Below, one piece after another: positions 45,871-55,975 of a stretch of DNA of 64,000 bases. Origin of the DNA: Marsupella aquatica. Taxonomy: Eukaryota; Marchantiophyta. The stretch spans positions 5,828,001 to 5,892,000 of the forward strand of contig OZ316898.1 in the NCBI GenBank assembly GCA_973895155.1, given 5' to 3'. Every line of letters starts with the position of its first letter. Within the stretch, counting starts at the first letter, position 1. Under the pieces are notes generated by a model that was given only the letters and a program-made list of their open reading frames with translations, ran no database searches and was not told the origin of the DNA. Both the position numbers and the translations under genes were made by a program.

Positions 45871-47195
45871 GAAACCATCTTTTGAGAGTATTGCATGATG
45901 GTAGGATGTTGGTGGTACCAAAACCATCACAACGAGTACATTTGGTGCGACATGCGCACGAGGAGTTGGGTCACTTTGGTGTGAAGCGCACTTACAGCTT
46001 GCTGCAGACATAGTATTGGTAGCATGGTATGCACACTCATGTCCAGCAGTTGATAGCTAAGTGTGTGATATGTGATAGAGTGAGAGCATCATTTAATGCT
46101 CCCACTCCCCAGTTGCACCCGTTACCGATCATGGGTTTGGGATATCGTTGGAGTTTGGATTTTGCTGGTCCATTACCTCTTACCCAACGTCATAATCGGT
46201 ATGTTGTGGTCATGGTGGAGCACTTCTCCAAGTGGATTGAGCTAGTGGCGTTGCCAGATAAAGCCAGTGGAGGAGTTGCTGCTATATTTTTGGATCGTGT
46301 ACTCAGTCATTTTGGAGCACCAGCTGAGGTGTTGACTGATCAGGGAACTGAGTTCCATGGAGAGTTTGAGAGTTTGTGTGAACAAGCTCTGATTGATCAT
46401 CGCACTACCTCTCGTGATCATCCTGAGGCAGATGGATTAGCTGAGAGAGTTGTGCAAACTGTGAAGAGAGGATTGCATAAGTATGGCTTGCAGATTGGTC
46501 ATCTGGGAGATTGGGATCTCCAGCTACCTTGGTTAGCTATGGGCTACCGTTTCAGTCGGCAAGCATCACTTGCATCCTTCTCACCCTACTTTTTGCTCTA
46601 TGGTAGAGAGCCAGATTTGCCAGCAGCTATTCGTCGTCATGCTGCACCAGTTGTGAACTTGGATGATCCTGATGTTTGGGTCAAGGTGTGTTCAGAGAGA
46701 GCACGGGTATTTCAGAGAGTGATGCCCATGGCTTTTGACAACCTTGCCATTGCCCAACATCGTGATACTTTGAGGTATGCCACTATTCGTGGAAGAGGTT
46801 ACCGTGCAAGCATTCGACGATTTCATCCTGGTGATCATGTTTATTTACAGCAGACAGCACCCACGACACTTGATGTGACCACAGGCCGGACAATCTTACG
46901 TGTGCGTGAAGTGTTGCCTTCTGGTGTCCTGATGTTGGAGGGACGCGATGGTATGGTTTGGAAGGATCATGTGCGCAATTGTGCACCATGTCACCTTCCC
47001 AACATTGATAGTACAGTAGATCCAAGCTTGGCACATGTTCGTGCTGGCTTGAAATGTATGTTGTGTAGAGCTGCTCAGGGAGCAACTACTATGTTGATTT
47101 GTGATAAGTGTTCTAGAGGATGGCACATGTCATGTTTGACACCACCATTGCAGGTGATTCCTAGTGGATCATGGTTGTGTCCTCAGTGTCAGTGA
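45777..47195 (+). pseudogene. Element B integrase with C-terminal PHD finger
   Basis: Integrase inserts the cDNA into chromosomes. The zinc-binding half (HAHEELGHFGVKRTYSLL ... CVICDR) contains TAG codons at 46011 and 46020. From 46023 the frame is open to the natural stop at 47193. The catalytic core has SLDFAGPLPL (first Asp), LTDQGTEFHGEFE (second Asp) and HPEADGLAERVVQT (Glu). After a GPY-like basic region (RRFHPGDHVYLQQ) the last ~48 residues (about 47049-47192) form a PHD finger with Cys4-His-Cys3 spacing: CMLC, CDKC, GWHMSC, CPQC. PHD fingers usually read histone H3 tails, so this could steer integration, in the position where chromoviruses carry a chromodomain. All eight zinc ligands are present. 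Confidence 0.9.
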
Positions 47196-47370
47196 AGCCG
47201 ACTAGTTATCATTTGTGTTCTCTTGGCAGATATGGATTGCAGGTAGGTGATCGATGGGGCTCACTTGCATCCGGCTTCCTGATCTTCACACCTAAAAAGG
47301 TGTATATCAACCTTGTAGAACTCATGGCTAGCTAGAGTTAGGGGACCTTACTCCCAGCTAGGGGGGCGAT

Positions 47371-47974
47371 TGTGGGCTTTGGACATGTGTGAACATGAGT
47401 TCCACTTGTATTCCATTCTTGTATTTGTGATGTGGCAGTGTGACTATGTCTGGATGTATGTGACAAGCGATGTATGTTGTGTAGCGATATGTATGCGCAC
47501 GACAGCTGTCACACCATTTTGAGTAGTGTAGTAGTATATCGTGCTATTAGAGTATGTACGTTTGGTATGAGTGCTATTGGAGCCGATAAGGTTCTGTCAG
47601 GTTTGTGTGAGAGGGTACTTCTCACTTGTGAGGCATTGAAAGGTCATCTTTCAATGTTGAGCCTTGGAGAGAGAGGAGCTTGAGTGTGGCTATGGTGGCT
47701 GTGAGCTCCGCTTGTGTAACGTGGATTTCTTGAGTAGTGCAAGGTGCGTTGGCTTGACATACGTGTGTGATCGGATCGGTGCGGGATCGATGGGGTATTG
47801 TTGACCGAGATCGTTGTGCCGATTGTATGGAGATTGATTGTGGGTTTTGGACATGTGTGGACATGAGTTCCACTTGTATTCCATTCTCTTGTATTTGTGA
47901 TGTGGCAGTGTGACTATGTCTGGATATATGTGACAAGCGATGTATGTTGTGTAGCGATATGCATGCGCACGACA
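47371..47974 (+). repeat. 3' LTR region of element B with duplicated block (U-V-U')
   Basis: A polypurine-like AGCTAGGGGGGCGAT leads into U (47371-47504, starts TGTGGGC, ends CGACA), then V (47507-47835, starts TGTCACACC), then U' (47839-47974), a second copy of U with about five differences. Element A resumes immediately after (CCAGGG). U-V is the natural LTR behind the polypurine tract, but V-U' is what fits TG...CA termini at the junctions with A. Confidence 0.85.
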
Positions 47975-48553
47975 CCAGGGAAGGTACATTGGGAGGCTGT
48001 GAAATGGATTCTCAGGTATCTTAAGGGCACAATAGACTATGGTCTGCTGTTTGATAGTAGTTCAAACAAAACCAAATCTTTGGTTGGCTATGTAGATTCT
48101 GACTACGGAGGCTGTCTGGAAACAAGGAGGTCAACTACTGGGTATGTCTTTACTCTTGGAGGAGGATGCATAAGTTGGAGATCTATCTTGCGGAAGTGTG
48201 TATCTCAGTCTACTACAGAAGCAGAATATGTTGCAGCAGCAGAAGCAGCAAAGGAAGCAATTTGGTTGGATAAGCTGGTCACTGAGATGGGATTGGAGCA
48301 TGGAAAAATGACTCTTCATTGTGACAGCCAAAGTGCGCTTCACCTAGCTATTAACCAGGTTATGGATAGCAGGGTGAAACACATTGACATCAGGTACCAT
48401 TTTATTAGGCAAACAGTGTCTGATAAAATGTTTGAGCTAGTCAAGATTGATGGAAAGCTCAACCCGGCTGATGCTTTTACCAAAGTGATTCCTTTGGAGA
48501 GCTACTCAAGACACCGTGCTACTTTGCAAGTTTTGCATTTGCAACACAAGTAG
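47975..48553 (+). pseudogene. Element A pol, 3' part (RNase H)
   Basis: Resumes at GKVHWEAVKWILRYLKGT directly after element B. Contains YVDSDYGGCLETRRSTTGY, STTEAEYVAAAEA and LHCDSQSALHLAIN, and ends VLHLQHK with TAG. Closely similar to the end of element C pol. Unbroken in itself, but separated from its upstream part by 16 kb. Confidence 0.92.
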
Positions 48554-48741
48554 AGTAACTTAACAATATGTAATTTCTATATATGGGTTACTCAATCCTG
48601 TTATGGCTACGGCTTAATTCTAGTTAACCTTTAGTTAACCTTAAATGGTTTTTAGGGGGACACCTATGGTTTTAGGTGATTGTCTAGAATTTCCCGCTGA
48701 GTATCTCATATGGATAGTAGAAATTGCAGTCCCCAAGACTA

Positions 48742-48757
48742 GAGTCAAGGGGGAGTT
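48742..48757 (+). promoter_or_regulatory. Polypurine tract of element A
   Basis: GAGTCAAGGGGGAGTT ends at the first base of the 3' LTR. Confidence 0.8.
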
Positions 48758-49089
48758 TGTTAAGGATTGCTCTTAGTCTTGTGACTCATAGGTTACGACA
48801 CTTAGGCTAACCACAGTTAGGATCTTAGCTGAGTTTAGGTTAGTCGTGTGTGACCTTGTATATACCAGGGCTAGTGTAAGTCGCTGGTGGGTGGTGCTTA
48901 CTCATTGTAACGGAGCAACTTGAGGAAGAAGGAGAGCATGTATGTTCGTCTACTCTTGAAGTAAAACTTGAGTGTTCGTGTGGACGTAGCCTTGGAGAAG
49001 AGGTGAACCACGTAGAGATTGTGTCGACTACATGTGCATGGAATGAGTCATGGTTGTATGGTCGTTGCGAATGACGTCTTAGTTCAACA
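48758..49089 (+). repeat. 3' LTR of element A
   Basis: 332 bp, ending TTAGTTCAACA; about nine substitutions against the 5' LTR. Followed by the TACCC target duplication (49090-49094). Confidence 0.95.
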
Positions 49090-49723
49090 TACCCCCCATG
49101 CCTCCCCATTGGTCATAAGAATGTCCAGACCCAATACCAGAGTTCTTGGTTGAGGCCTCAACCAAGGGGGTTGCCCTAAGTGTTGTCCATGGGGAATGCA
49201 GGGCCATTCCAAAAGGGTCACAGTTGGGATGGAAGGGGAGCACATTAGGAGGTATTGGGGCCAGGTAGAAATAGAGAGTTAATTAGTATAATCCACTAGC
49301 CCAATGCGGGTGCATGGCACAATTGTAGTTGATAAGGCAATGCCCATCAAATAAGACAAAGGAATATACATGAGACAATGAATGTTATTGGGGGCAGTGT
49401 TATTGGGGCCAATGAAGTCATTGGAGCCCAAAAATGTCATGGACGCAAACAAAATGATTGAGGACTAAAACTGCCATGGAGGAAAGGAAGTGTTGGAGTG
49501 GGTGTTACTGATGCCAGAGTTGATGCAAAACCTAGTCATCCGCCAAATCAGGCCATGGCAGTATGTGGTGCTGCTCAACACACATCAGGAGGGTGAGCAA
49601 GGGTGAGCTAGAGTTGCAACAAGTTTGTCCATGGGGAGGGGGAGGTGATGTGAGGGACAGGCCAGGCCGGATCAAGATGGGCAAGGGTTGGCTGTCATTT
49701 TTTCTACTTTTCCCCATATTTCC

Positions 49724-50020
49724 CTCGGGGGTTTCACTTCCACAAAAATGGCATATCACGTGCGACGAAGGATAGGGTCATTTTATTGGTTTTAATAGAA
49801 GACTTAAGAATTTTTGTAAAAGAACAATAGGGTCTTTTAAATGCAATTTTGAGACTTATAAGAACATTAGGGTCTTTTTAATCCAATTTTTAGAATATTC
49901 CAAGAATATTCCAACTTTATAGAGGTTAAAAAATTAAAAAAAATTCTTACATTTTAGGGGGTCCGAGGCCTAAAAACGTCGCAGGCGATGGGGAGGTCCC
50001 CATATAGTGAGACCCCCAAG
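49724..50020 (-). mobile_element. hAT-like MITE, copy 3 (297 bp)
   Basis: Opposite orientation to copy 1. Begins CTCGGGGGTTTCACTTCCAC and ends AGTGAGACCCCCAAG. Perfect 8-bp duplication ATATTTCC (49716-49723 and 50021-50028). The empty site CCCCATATTTCCCTTTA is preserved in the duplicated locus near 59877. Confidence 0.92.
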
Positions 50021-51004
50021 ATATTTCCCTTACAGCTTTTCATAAATCTGTCCCCCAAATCAATCGAATACATTGATTTGACCCCCAAATAGAATGGTGA
50101 TCGATATAGCTACACTGTTGACCATAATTAGTGTCAGTAACACTAATTCGAGAGCATCCATCTTCCGGGTCTACTTGTGAATGAGTGTTAGTCACACAAA
50201 TTCTGAGCAAACACTAATTTCGTGTACTTCAAATGTATGTAACACTAATTGAAGTGACTTTTTGACTCGTATCACGCAGTGCGAGAATGCTGGGATTTCA
50301 AGTGTTCAACCCCCGGTTCAACCAGGCCTCTCATCACAGGCTAGCTCTTTGTTAGGGTATTCAGTTTTCACTCTCATTCAGGCGAACATTGATATATTGA
50401 TGAGCACAATGTGAGCTGACAGAAAAAGATCCCTAATAGATGCTTTAGCCTCCATGACTATAGAGCTCTCCGCAGTTCCAGATACTCTACTGTTGGATGG
50501 AAAATAAAACCTCCAAAAATGATTGCGCGCAGGAGTAAATATTGTGGACCCCTCAAATCCCAAGTAGATACTCTAGCCCTCCATGACTACGAGCTTTCAC
50601 CTCTAGATGCTCTATAGTAGTATGTTGCACAAAACCTTTAAACAAAATATAAAAAATAATAATTTTGAAAACCAATACCAATTAGTGTTATTTTTGCTTC
50701 CGGATCAAGGTCACATAAATTAGTGTGGCATAACACTAATTAAGACCAACATCATTCTAGTGCTAGACTACTTTAACTTATTAAAAATATATATAAAAAA
50801 CTAAGTTATACTATCACTCTTAAATTTATTAAATCATAAATTTTGTATAAGATAATAGAAATATAAAATAATTATAAAACTTGCAATCATGGAGAATTGA
50901 AGCGCACCACACTCTGTGCCCAAGTACAACAAGACTCGGGCCGAGAGGAGGTTGCGGTTCATAAAATGATTGTTTAAATGTAAAATAGCATTTGGTTCTG
51001 CACA

Positions 51005-51080
51005 GCAGATCTATGTGATGCAGTGGTAGAGAAGCACAGTTGGCTCCTTGAGCTCGTGAGTTCAAACCGAGCATAAAGTA
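51005..51080 (+). repeat. Possible old tRNA-derived SINE fragment
   Basis: GTGGTAGAGAAGCACAGTTGG resembles an RNA polymerase III A box and GTGAGTTCAAACC a B box, at tRNA-like spacing. A diverged relative is at about 53945-54000 (GTGAGTTCAAATC). It does not fold into a tRNA that I can support, so I treat it as SINE-derived at best. Confidence 0.35.
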
Positions 51081-51538
51081 ATTTTTTCCCTAAACTCACG
51101 GCAGAGAAATAAATAAACCTGGAAAAGGTGGCAGAGAAATAAATAAACCTAAACGGGTTCAACAAATTCCTACATTTAAACTATAAATGAAATACATAGG
51201 GGGGTTGAAGTAATTTGCAGTTAGAAAAAATAACAAAGAAGCCAGCCATGGAAGGCACGAATTAAAATTAAAATAATCACCAAAACAACTGAATTGGGAG
51301 ACTGAAACAATGATCTACCATAGGGGGAAGTCCTTATGGTGAATCCAAGTTTCATATTTTATCTTGTTCATATTTTCACTCATATATTTTTATTTCAATG
51401 TGTTTTTTCTAGGTGTAGTATTTGTATTATATAGAAGAGGAATGAATATTGGGACCCTTTTTTAATATCTTGCTGTCCAAGAGATTTTGAGTTCACTTTT
51501 TAATCTTTGCAGTCCTAAGCATTATACTTTAGCACTAA

Positions 51539-51706
51539 ATTTTTTATATTTTTTTTTAAATTTTTTAAGGGAAATCTGTGAAACCCCACAAAAAGGGAAG
51601 AGTCAGCCACAATAGTTGGGGAGAGTCAGCCCACAATAGTTGAACCCAAGACCTATCGGTCTCTACTCATTCAAGTGAGCTACCACAAAGTCATGCCTCT
51701 CTGGGC
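51539..51706 (-). mobile_element. tRNA-derived SINE (168 bp)
   Basis: On the minus strand it begins near CATGACTTTGTGGTAGCTCA (A-box-like), has a B-box-like TTGGGTTCAAC about 50 bp on, and ends in an A-rich tail (AAAAAATTTAAAAAAAAATA). A 13-bp target duplication ACTTTAGCACTAA flanks it (51526-51538 and 51707-51719). Empty versions of the site occur at about 54484-54500 and 60190-60205 in the related blocks. Confidence 0.85.
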
Positions 51707-51958
51707 ACTTTAGCACTAACTTTAAACTTCTACTAGAAGAGAGAAGAAGTTTTACCTCTTAATTCTTGGCTGTCCTAGAGAATTTTGAGCTCATTTTGAC
51801 ACCTCCCCTCACTTTTTAATCTTTGCTATCCTAAGTATATAAGAATATACTTTACCAGTGTTTGACTTCCCCCATGATTTGTTTTCCTAAACTTATGGTT
51901 TTGATCGAATTGATTGTCATTAATTAGGCAAGTGAGTATGTGTACCTTATGTGGATAA

Positions 51959-52257
51959 CTCGGGGGTCTCACTATATGGGGACCTCCCCATCACCTGCAA
52001 CTTTTTAAGGCCTCAGACCCCTAAAATGTAAGAAATTTTTTTATTTTTGAACCCCTATAAAGTTGGAATATTCTTGAAATATTACAAAAATTGGATTAAA
52101 AAGACCCTAATGTTCTTATAAGTCTCAAAAATGAATTTAAAAGACCCTATTGTTCTTCTTCAAAAATTCTTAAGTCTTCCTTTAGAACCAATAAAATGAC
52201 CCTATCTTTCATCGCACGTGATATGTCATTTTTGTGGAAGCACGTGAAACCCCCGAG
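51959..52257 (+). mobile_element. hAT-like MITE, copy 4 (299 bp)
   Basis: Starts CTCGGGGGTCTCACTATATG and ends CACGTGAAACCCCCGAG. 8-bp duplication GTGGATAA / GTGGACAA (51951-51958 and 52258-52265), one mismatch. Unoccupied counterparts CTTATGTGCACAA are found at about 60378-60390 and 54794-54806. Confidence 0.9.
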
Positions 52258-52609
52258 GTGGACAACTATTCAATATCTTTATTCCATAATACTTTAGTTT
52301 TCCTCATAGTTAATTATGTGTATTTTTTTGTTTGTGCCTTGCTTCTACACTTGTATCCCACTCTGTCATTGTTAAAAGATATATTTTTCATATACTTACT
52401 ATACTTTAATTCTACTATTGTATTTCATTGTAAAAAATTACATCTCTTACATATATCACTACAAGACCAAAACAAAGCTTGTTCTAGGATGAATAAGATT
52501 TATTGATCTGGTACTTATTTACCAACCGGTCCTGCAATTTGTATATAGGTCAACTTTTAACTGATGACTCACCGGGTTATTGTTGCAACGTGGCAAGTTG
52601 CCATTGGCT

Positions 52610-53440
52610 GTAGCTAACCTGCCAGATCCCCTTTGGGCCCCCTCCCCTTCGCGCCGGTTAGGCACCGTCACAGGCCCGGAAGGACCCAAATCGCATATTT
52701 TTTGCCTTCCAAAAACCTGGTCATTTCCTGTCCCAAGGGGAGTTGTTGGACTCCCCTCTTGAATGCACCCTCTGAGCCCCTCCTGTTAGTCGTCGAGCCT
52801 CTCCCCTCTCAAAAGTTGCCTACCCTCTTTCCCCTGAAACGTTTGACCTTTGGCCCTCCCAAAAAAATTCAGAAGGACAATGTGAGATATATATACTACT
52901 GTGTGTGACCCTTCCTCTCCTCCTTTGCACTCCGAACGTACGTTGTACGTTTTGGATGCTTCGCTCTCGTTTGCCAAGACAATAGATATCCAAGCTGAGC
53001 GTCATCATGTTTGTTTTCAAAATCCAATCATTTTCTGCCAGGCAAGCCAATAGATATCCAGGCATGGCGTATGGGCGTTTTTTGGCCAAGCCAAGAGTCA
53101 TAGCATCACTGTGTTTCTTTCCTACTTCAGATTTGTTTGGCAAGCCACGAGATATCAGGCATATGTCAGTCTGTTTCTTCTCTAATTTAGTACACTAGTG
53201 CATGGTTGTCATTCTTTTGTAATTTAGTACAGGTCCGCTCGATCCGTGCAGCCGGAATGAGTCCAATTAGCGTGAAGAAGAGCAGGCGCGCACGAGGATT
53301 CATGATGCTTCAACATGAGCAAATCTAGCTAAGCGTGTAATTCCTTCCACAAACACGTATTCCTTTTGAATAGCATTGGATCCCCTGTGGTTTCCTTCCC
53401 ATGCCAGTTACAAGGAACCCTTTGTTGCCAAGTATTGATA
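52610..53440. other. Non-coding, foldback-family remnant and unique sequence
   Basis: 52510-52760 resembles one half of the palindromic element at 18061. The rest has short frames only. A run CAAGCCA(A/C)(T/G)AGATATC(C)AGGCAT occurs twice near 53042 and 53140. No gene supported. Confidence 0.4.
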
Positions 53441-54810
53441 CATGACTATAGCCTCCATGACTATATATAGCCTCCATGATCCCTAATAAATATTTTAGCC
53501 TCCATGACTCTAGAGTTGTCCGCACCTCCAAATGCTCTACTATTGGAGGAAAGTAAAACCTCCAAAAATGATTGCTTGCGGGAGTAAATATTGTGGACCC
53601 CTCAAATCCCTAGGAGATACTCTAGCTCTCCATGAGTAAAGAGCTTTCACCTCTAGATGCTCTATAATAATATGTTGAACAAAACATTTAAGCAAATTTA
53701 AAATAAATAAATTTGGAAACTGATACCAACTAGTGTTAGTTCACGCAAATGAGTGTGACATGACACTAATTACTACTAACATCATTCTAGTGCTAGACTA
53801 TTTTAACTTATTGAGAAATATATAAAAAAAACTAAGTTATACTATCACTGTCTCTTAGATTTCATTAAGATAATAGAAATATAAAATAATTATAAAACTT
53901 GTAATATATGATGGAGAATTGAAGCGCATCAAACTTTGTGCAGTCTGTGGCAGAAAAGCCCAGTTGGGTCCTTGAGATCGTGAGTTCAAATCAAGCCTGT
54001 AATAAGTTTTCCCTAAACTCACGACAGAGAAATGTGGCAGAGAAACAAGTGAGCTTAAGAGGGGTTCAATAACTCCTACATCGACATAATAAATGATTTA
54101 TATAGGTAAGGGGGGTTCAAATAATTTGCAGATAGAAAAAAAGTAACAAAGAAGCCAGCCATGGCAGGCCCAAATTAAAATTAAAATAACCACCAAAACA
54201 AATCTGAATTGGGAGACTGAAACAATGATGTACCATAAGGGGAAGTCAGAATGGTGATACTACTCTATGGTGAATCCAAAATTCAGATTTTATCTTTTTC
54301 ATATTTTCACTCATATATTTTTATTTCAATGTGTTTTTTTAAGGTGTATCATTTGTATTATATAGATGAGAAATGAATTTTGGGACCCCTCTTAATATTT
54401 TGCTGTCCAAGAGATCACATTTTGAGTTCATTTTGAGACAATAATCTCTTCACTTTTTAATCTTTGCGATCCTAAGCATATATGTTACTACTAACTTTAA
54501 ACTTCTACCAGAAGAGAGAGGAAGTACGTTTTACCTGTTAATTCTTGGCTGTCCTAGAGAATTTTGAGTTCATATTGACACCACTCTTCACTTTTTAATT
54601 TGTGCTATCCTATATAAGCATACACTTTACCACAAATTTTAAAGTCTACCAGAAGAGAGAAGAAGTTTACCTGTTCTCAGATAAATGAATTTGAGAAGTG
54701 TGGACAAGTAGTGTTTCTCCCATGATATGTTTTCCTAAACTTATGGTTTTCATTGAATTGATTGTCATTAGGCAAGTGAGTATGTGTACTTTATGTGCAC
54801 AACCCTAGGG
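53440..54810. repeat. Third partial duplication block
   Basis: Matches about 50430-51950 of copy 1 in the same order (CTCCATGACT / AACCTCCAAAAATGATTGC / CATCATTCTAGTGCTAGACTA blocks), but lacks the SINE and the MITE found there. Non-coding. Confidence 0.8.
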
Positions 54811-55480
54811 AATCACCTCGGGAATCACTCATCGGATTCTTAGAACCAGGTGCAAACAAATGAAAATTATTTAAATTGATCTTTTCCATTTAATAATTAT
54901 AATCACAAATTTGTAATGAAGGGGATTAATTAACTTCTTATGTCATATTATTTTTATTTCTATGTAAGTTAGGGTATTAACGCATAGTGTATGTCATGCG
55001 TCACCAGCGGATTGGTCCAAGTGTAGGTCATGTATTAGTAATTTAATTTTTTACAATGGTATTAGTTGTTAACATGGATAGATTTAAAGCAAAAACACCT
55101 TCATAGAATAAATCACAACTTAAGTAATGACCCCTGCAAATCAGTCTTTTCGCTATATTTTATAAAGACACAAGGGGTTTAACAATGAGTTACCAAAGTA
55201 CTTATAAATGACTCAAGGGTGTTTTTAATATATTGAGAATTATTTATTACATTCTTCAAGGGTCTCTTAAATTGGCGATATGAAAATTTAACAAAGGCCA
55301 ATGGCCTCGCCAATGGCGACTCACCAATATGTTGTAGCAATTACCCTCTATACGAATTGGGGGATAGGTTGATAAATAATTTTATTTGGGGGGACATCAA
55401 GAGATTTGATTGATTTGGGGGACAGGATAATAAAAGATGATTTCAAACTTTTTCTGCTCTCCTTTGCCCTCCCCAGTTGC
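54811..55480. other. Intergenic, foldback remnant
   Basis: AT-rich, no gene. 55310-55440 contains the GATTTGGGGGACAGG(A/T)TA terminal sequence of the palindromic family. Confidence 0.4.
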
Positions 55481-55489
55481 TTGGGAGCA

Positions 55490-55975
55490 AGGTGGGAACC
55501 CTCACTTAGTCATTCAATTGTCCTTTCCGTTCAGTTGGACTGTTTAATTTCTTGTCAATTTCTTGTCAAGTCATGATTCAGAAAAACACCTCCGAGCTCC
55601 ACATAATTGCCATCTTTGATGAAGAGGTAGCTGCTACATTTTGAGCTTCCTCACATCTCCTCAGTAGAGGGTTAATGGATTTCAATTCCCACATTATCAT
55701 TCTCCTGAGCAATCACAAATTTGGAGTACCAACAGAGTACAAAAGAATAAACAAAAGAGGTCCCAAGTGGGCAAAACCAAATACAAAACAAAAGCAATCA
55801 CAAATGGATTAACTAGGCATCGTCTCCCAGGAAAGCACAACCAACTTAAAAACCCATCAGTGTGGGGAGCTGGACCCAAGTATATGCCTTCAGGTCTTGA
55901 GGATAAAACCCTCGAAGCTGAAGAACAGTAGACAAGAGAATAATACCCGAATACAAGGAGAAACGGTTGACAGAA
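55490..55975. repeat. Dispersed duplicate of 62165-62610
   Basis: Shares long runs with 62165-62610, for example CAAGGTGGGAACCCTCACTT and GGACCCAAGTATATGCCTTC, with an extra block at about 55735-55800 here and an extra TGCCTCGATTGAAGC-type block in the other copy. Nature unknown. Confidence 0.8.

Larger units (their letters stand above)
31900..47974 (+). mobile_element. Element B: Ty3/Gypsy retrotransposon encoding a DNA methyltransferase and a PHD finger
   Basis: Inserted between the codons for SNP and GKV of element A's pol. Without element C it is about 9.6 kb. Order: partial 5' LTR, leader with tandem repeats, Gag, aspartic protease, C5 cytosine methyltransferase, reverse transcriptase, RNase H, integrase, PHD finger, 3' LTR. 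The RT-RNaseH-INT order and the sequence motifs (YIDDIL, TDHQPLKWLM) place it in Ty3/Gypsy. It has nine in-frame nonsense codons and two frameshifts, so this copy is inactive. No clear primer site follows the 5' LTR piece; TTGGTATC at about 32343 is a weak candidate. Confidence 0.9.
26287..49089 (+). mobile_element. Element A: Copia LTR retrotransposon split by nested insertions
   Basis: Full-length Ty1/Copia element with 332-bp LTRs (26287-26618 and 48758-49089), 5-bp target duplication TACCC, an initiator-tRNA-Met primer site, a polypurine tract, and gag-pol in the Copia order (Gag, protease, integrase, reverse transcriptase, RNase H). Element B splits it inside the reverse-transcriptase/RNase H region. 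Without B it is about 6.7 kb. The LTRs differ at roughly nine positions. Several nonsense codons and at least one frameshift make it non-autonomous. Confidence 0.95.
49090..52600. repeat. Segmental duplication, copy 1, right part
   Basis: Continues the duplication after element A. 49090-50098 matches about 59237-59958, and 51330-52600 matches about 59970-60700. The stretch 50100-51330 has no counterpart in the second copy but part of it (from about 50430) matches 53470-54260. No protein gene recognised. Confidence 0.8.

Noticed and set aside
51005-51080. Functional tRNA gene
   Set aside because: A- and B-box-like motifs are present but no cloverleaf with a proper acceptor stem is apparent, and a diverged copy exists at 53945; more likely a SINE remnant.
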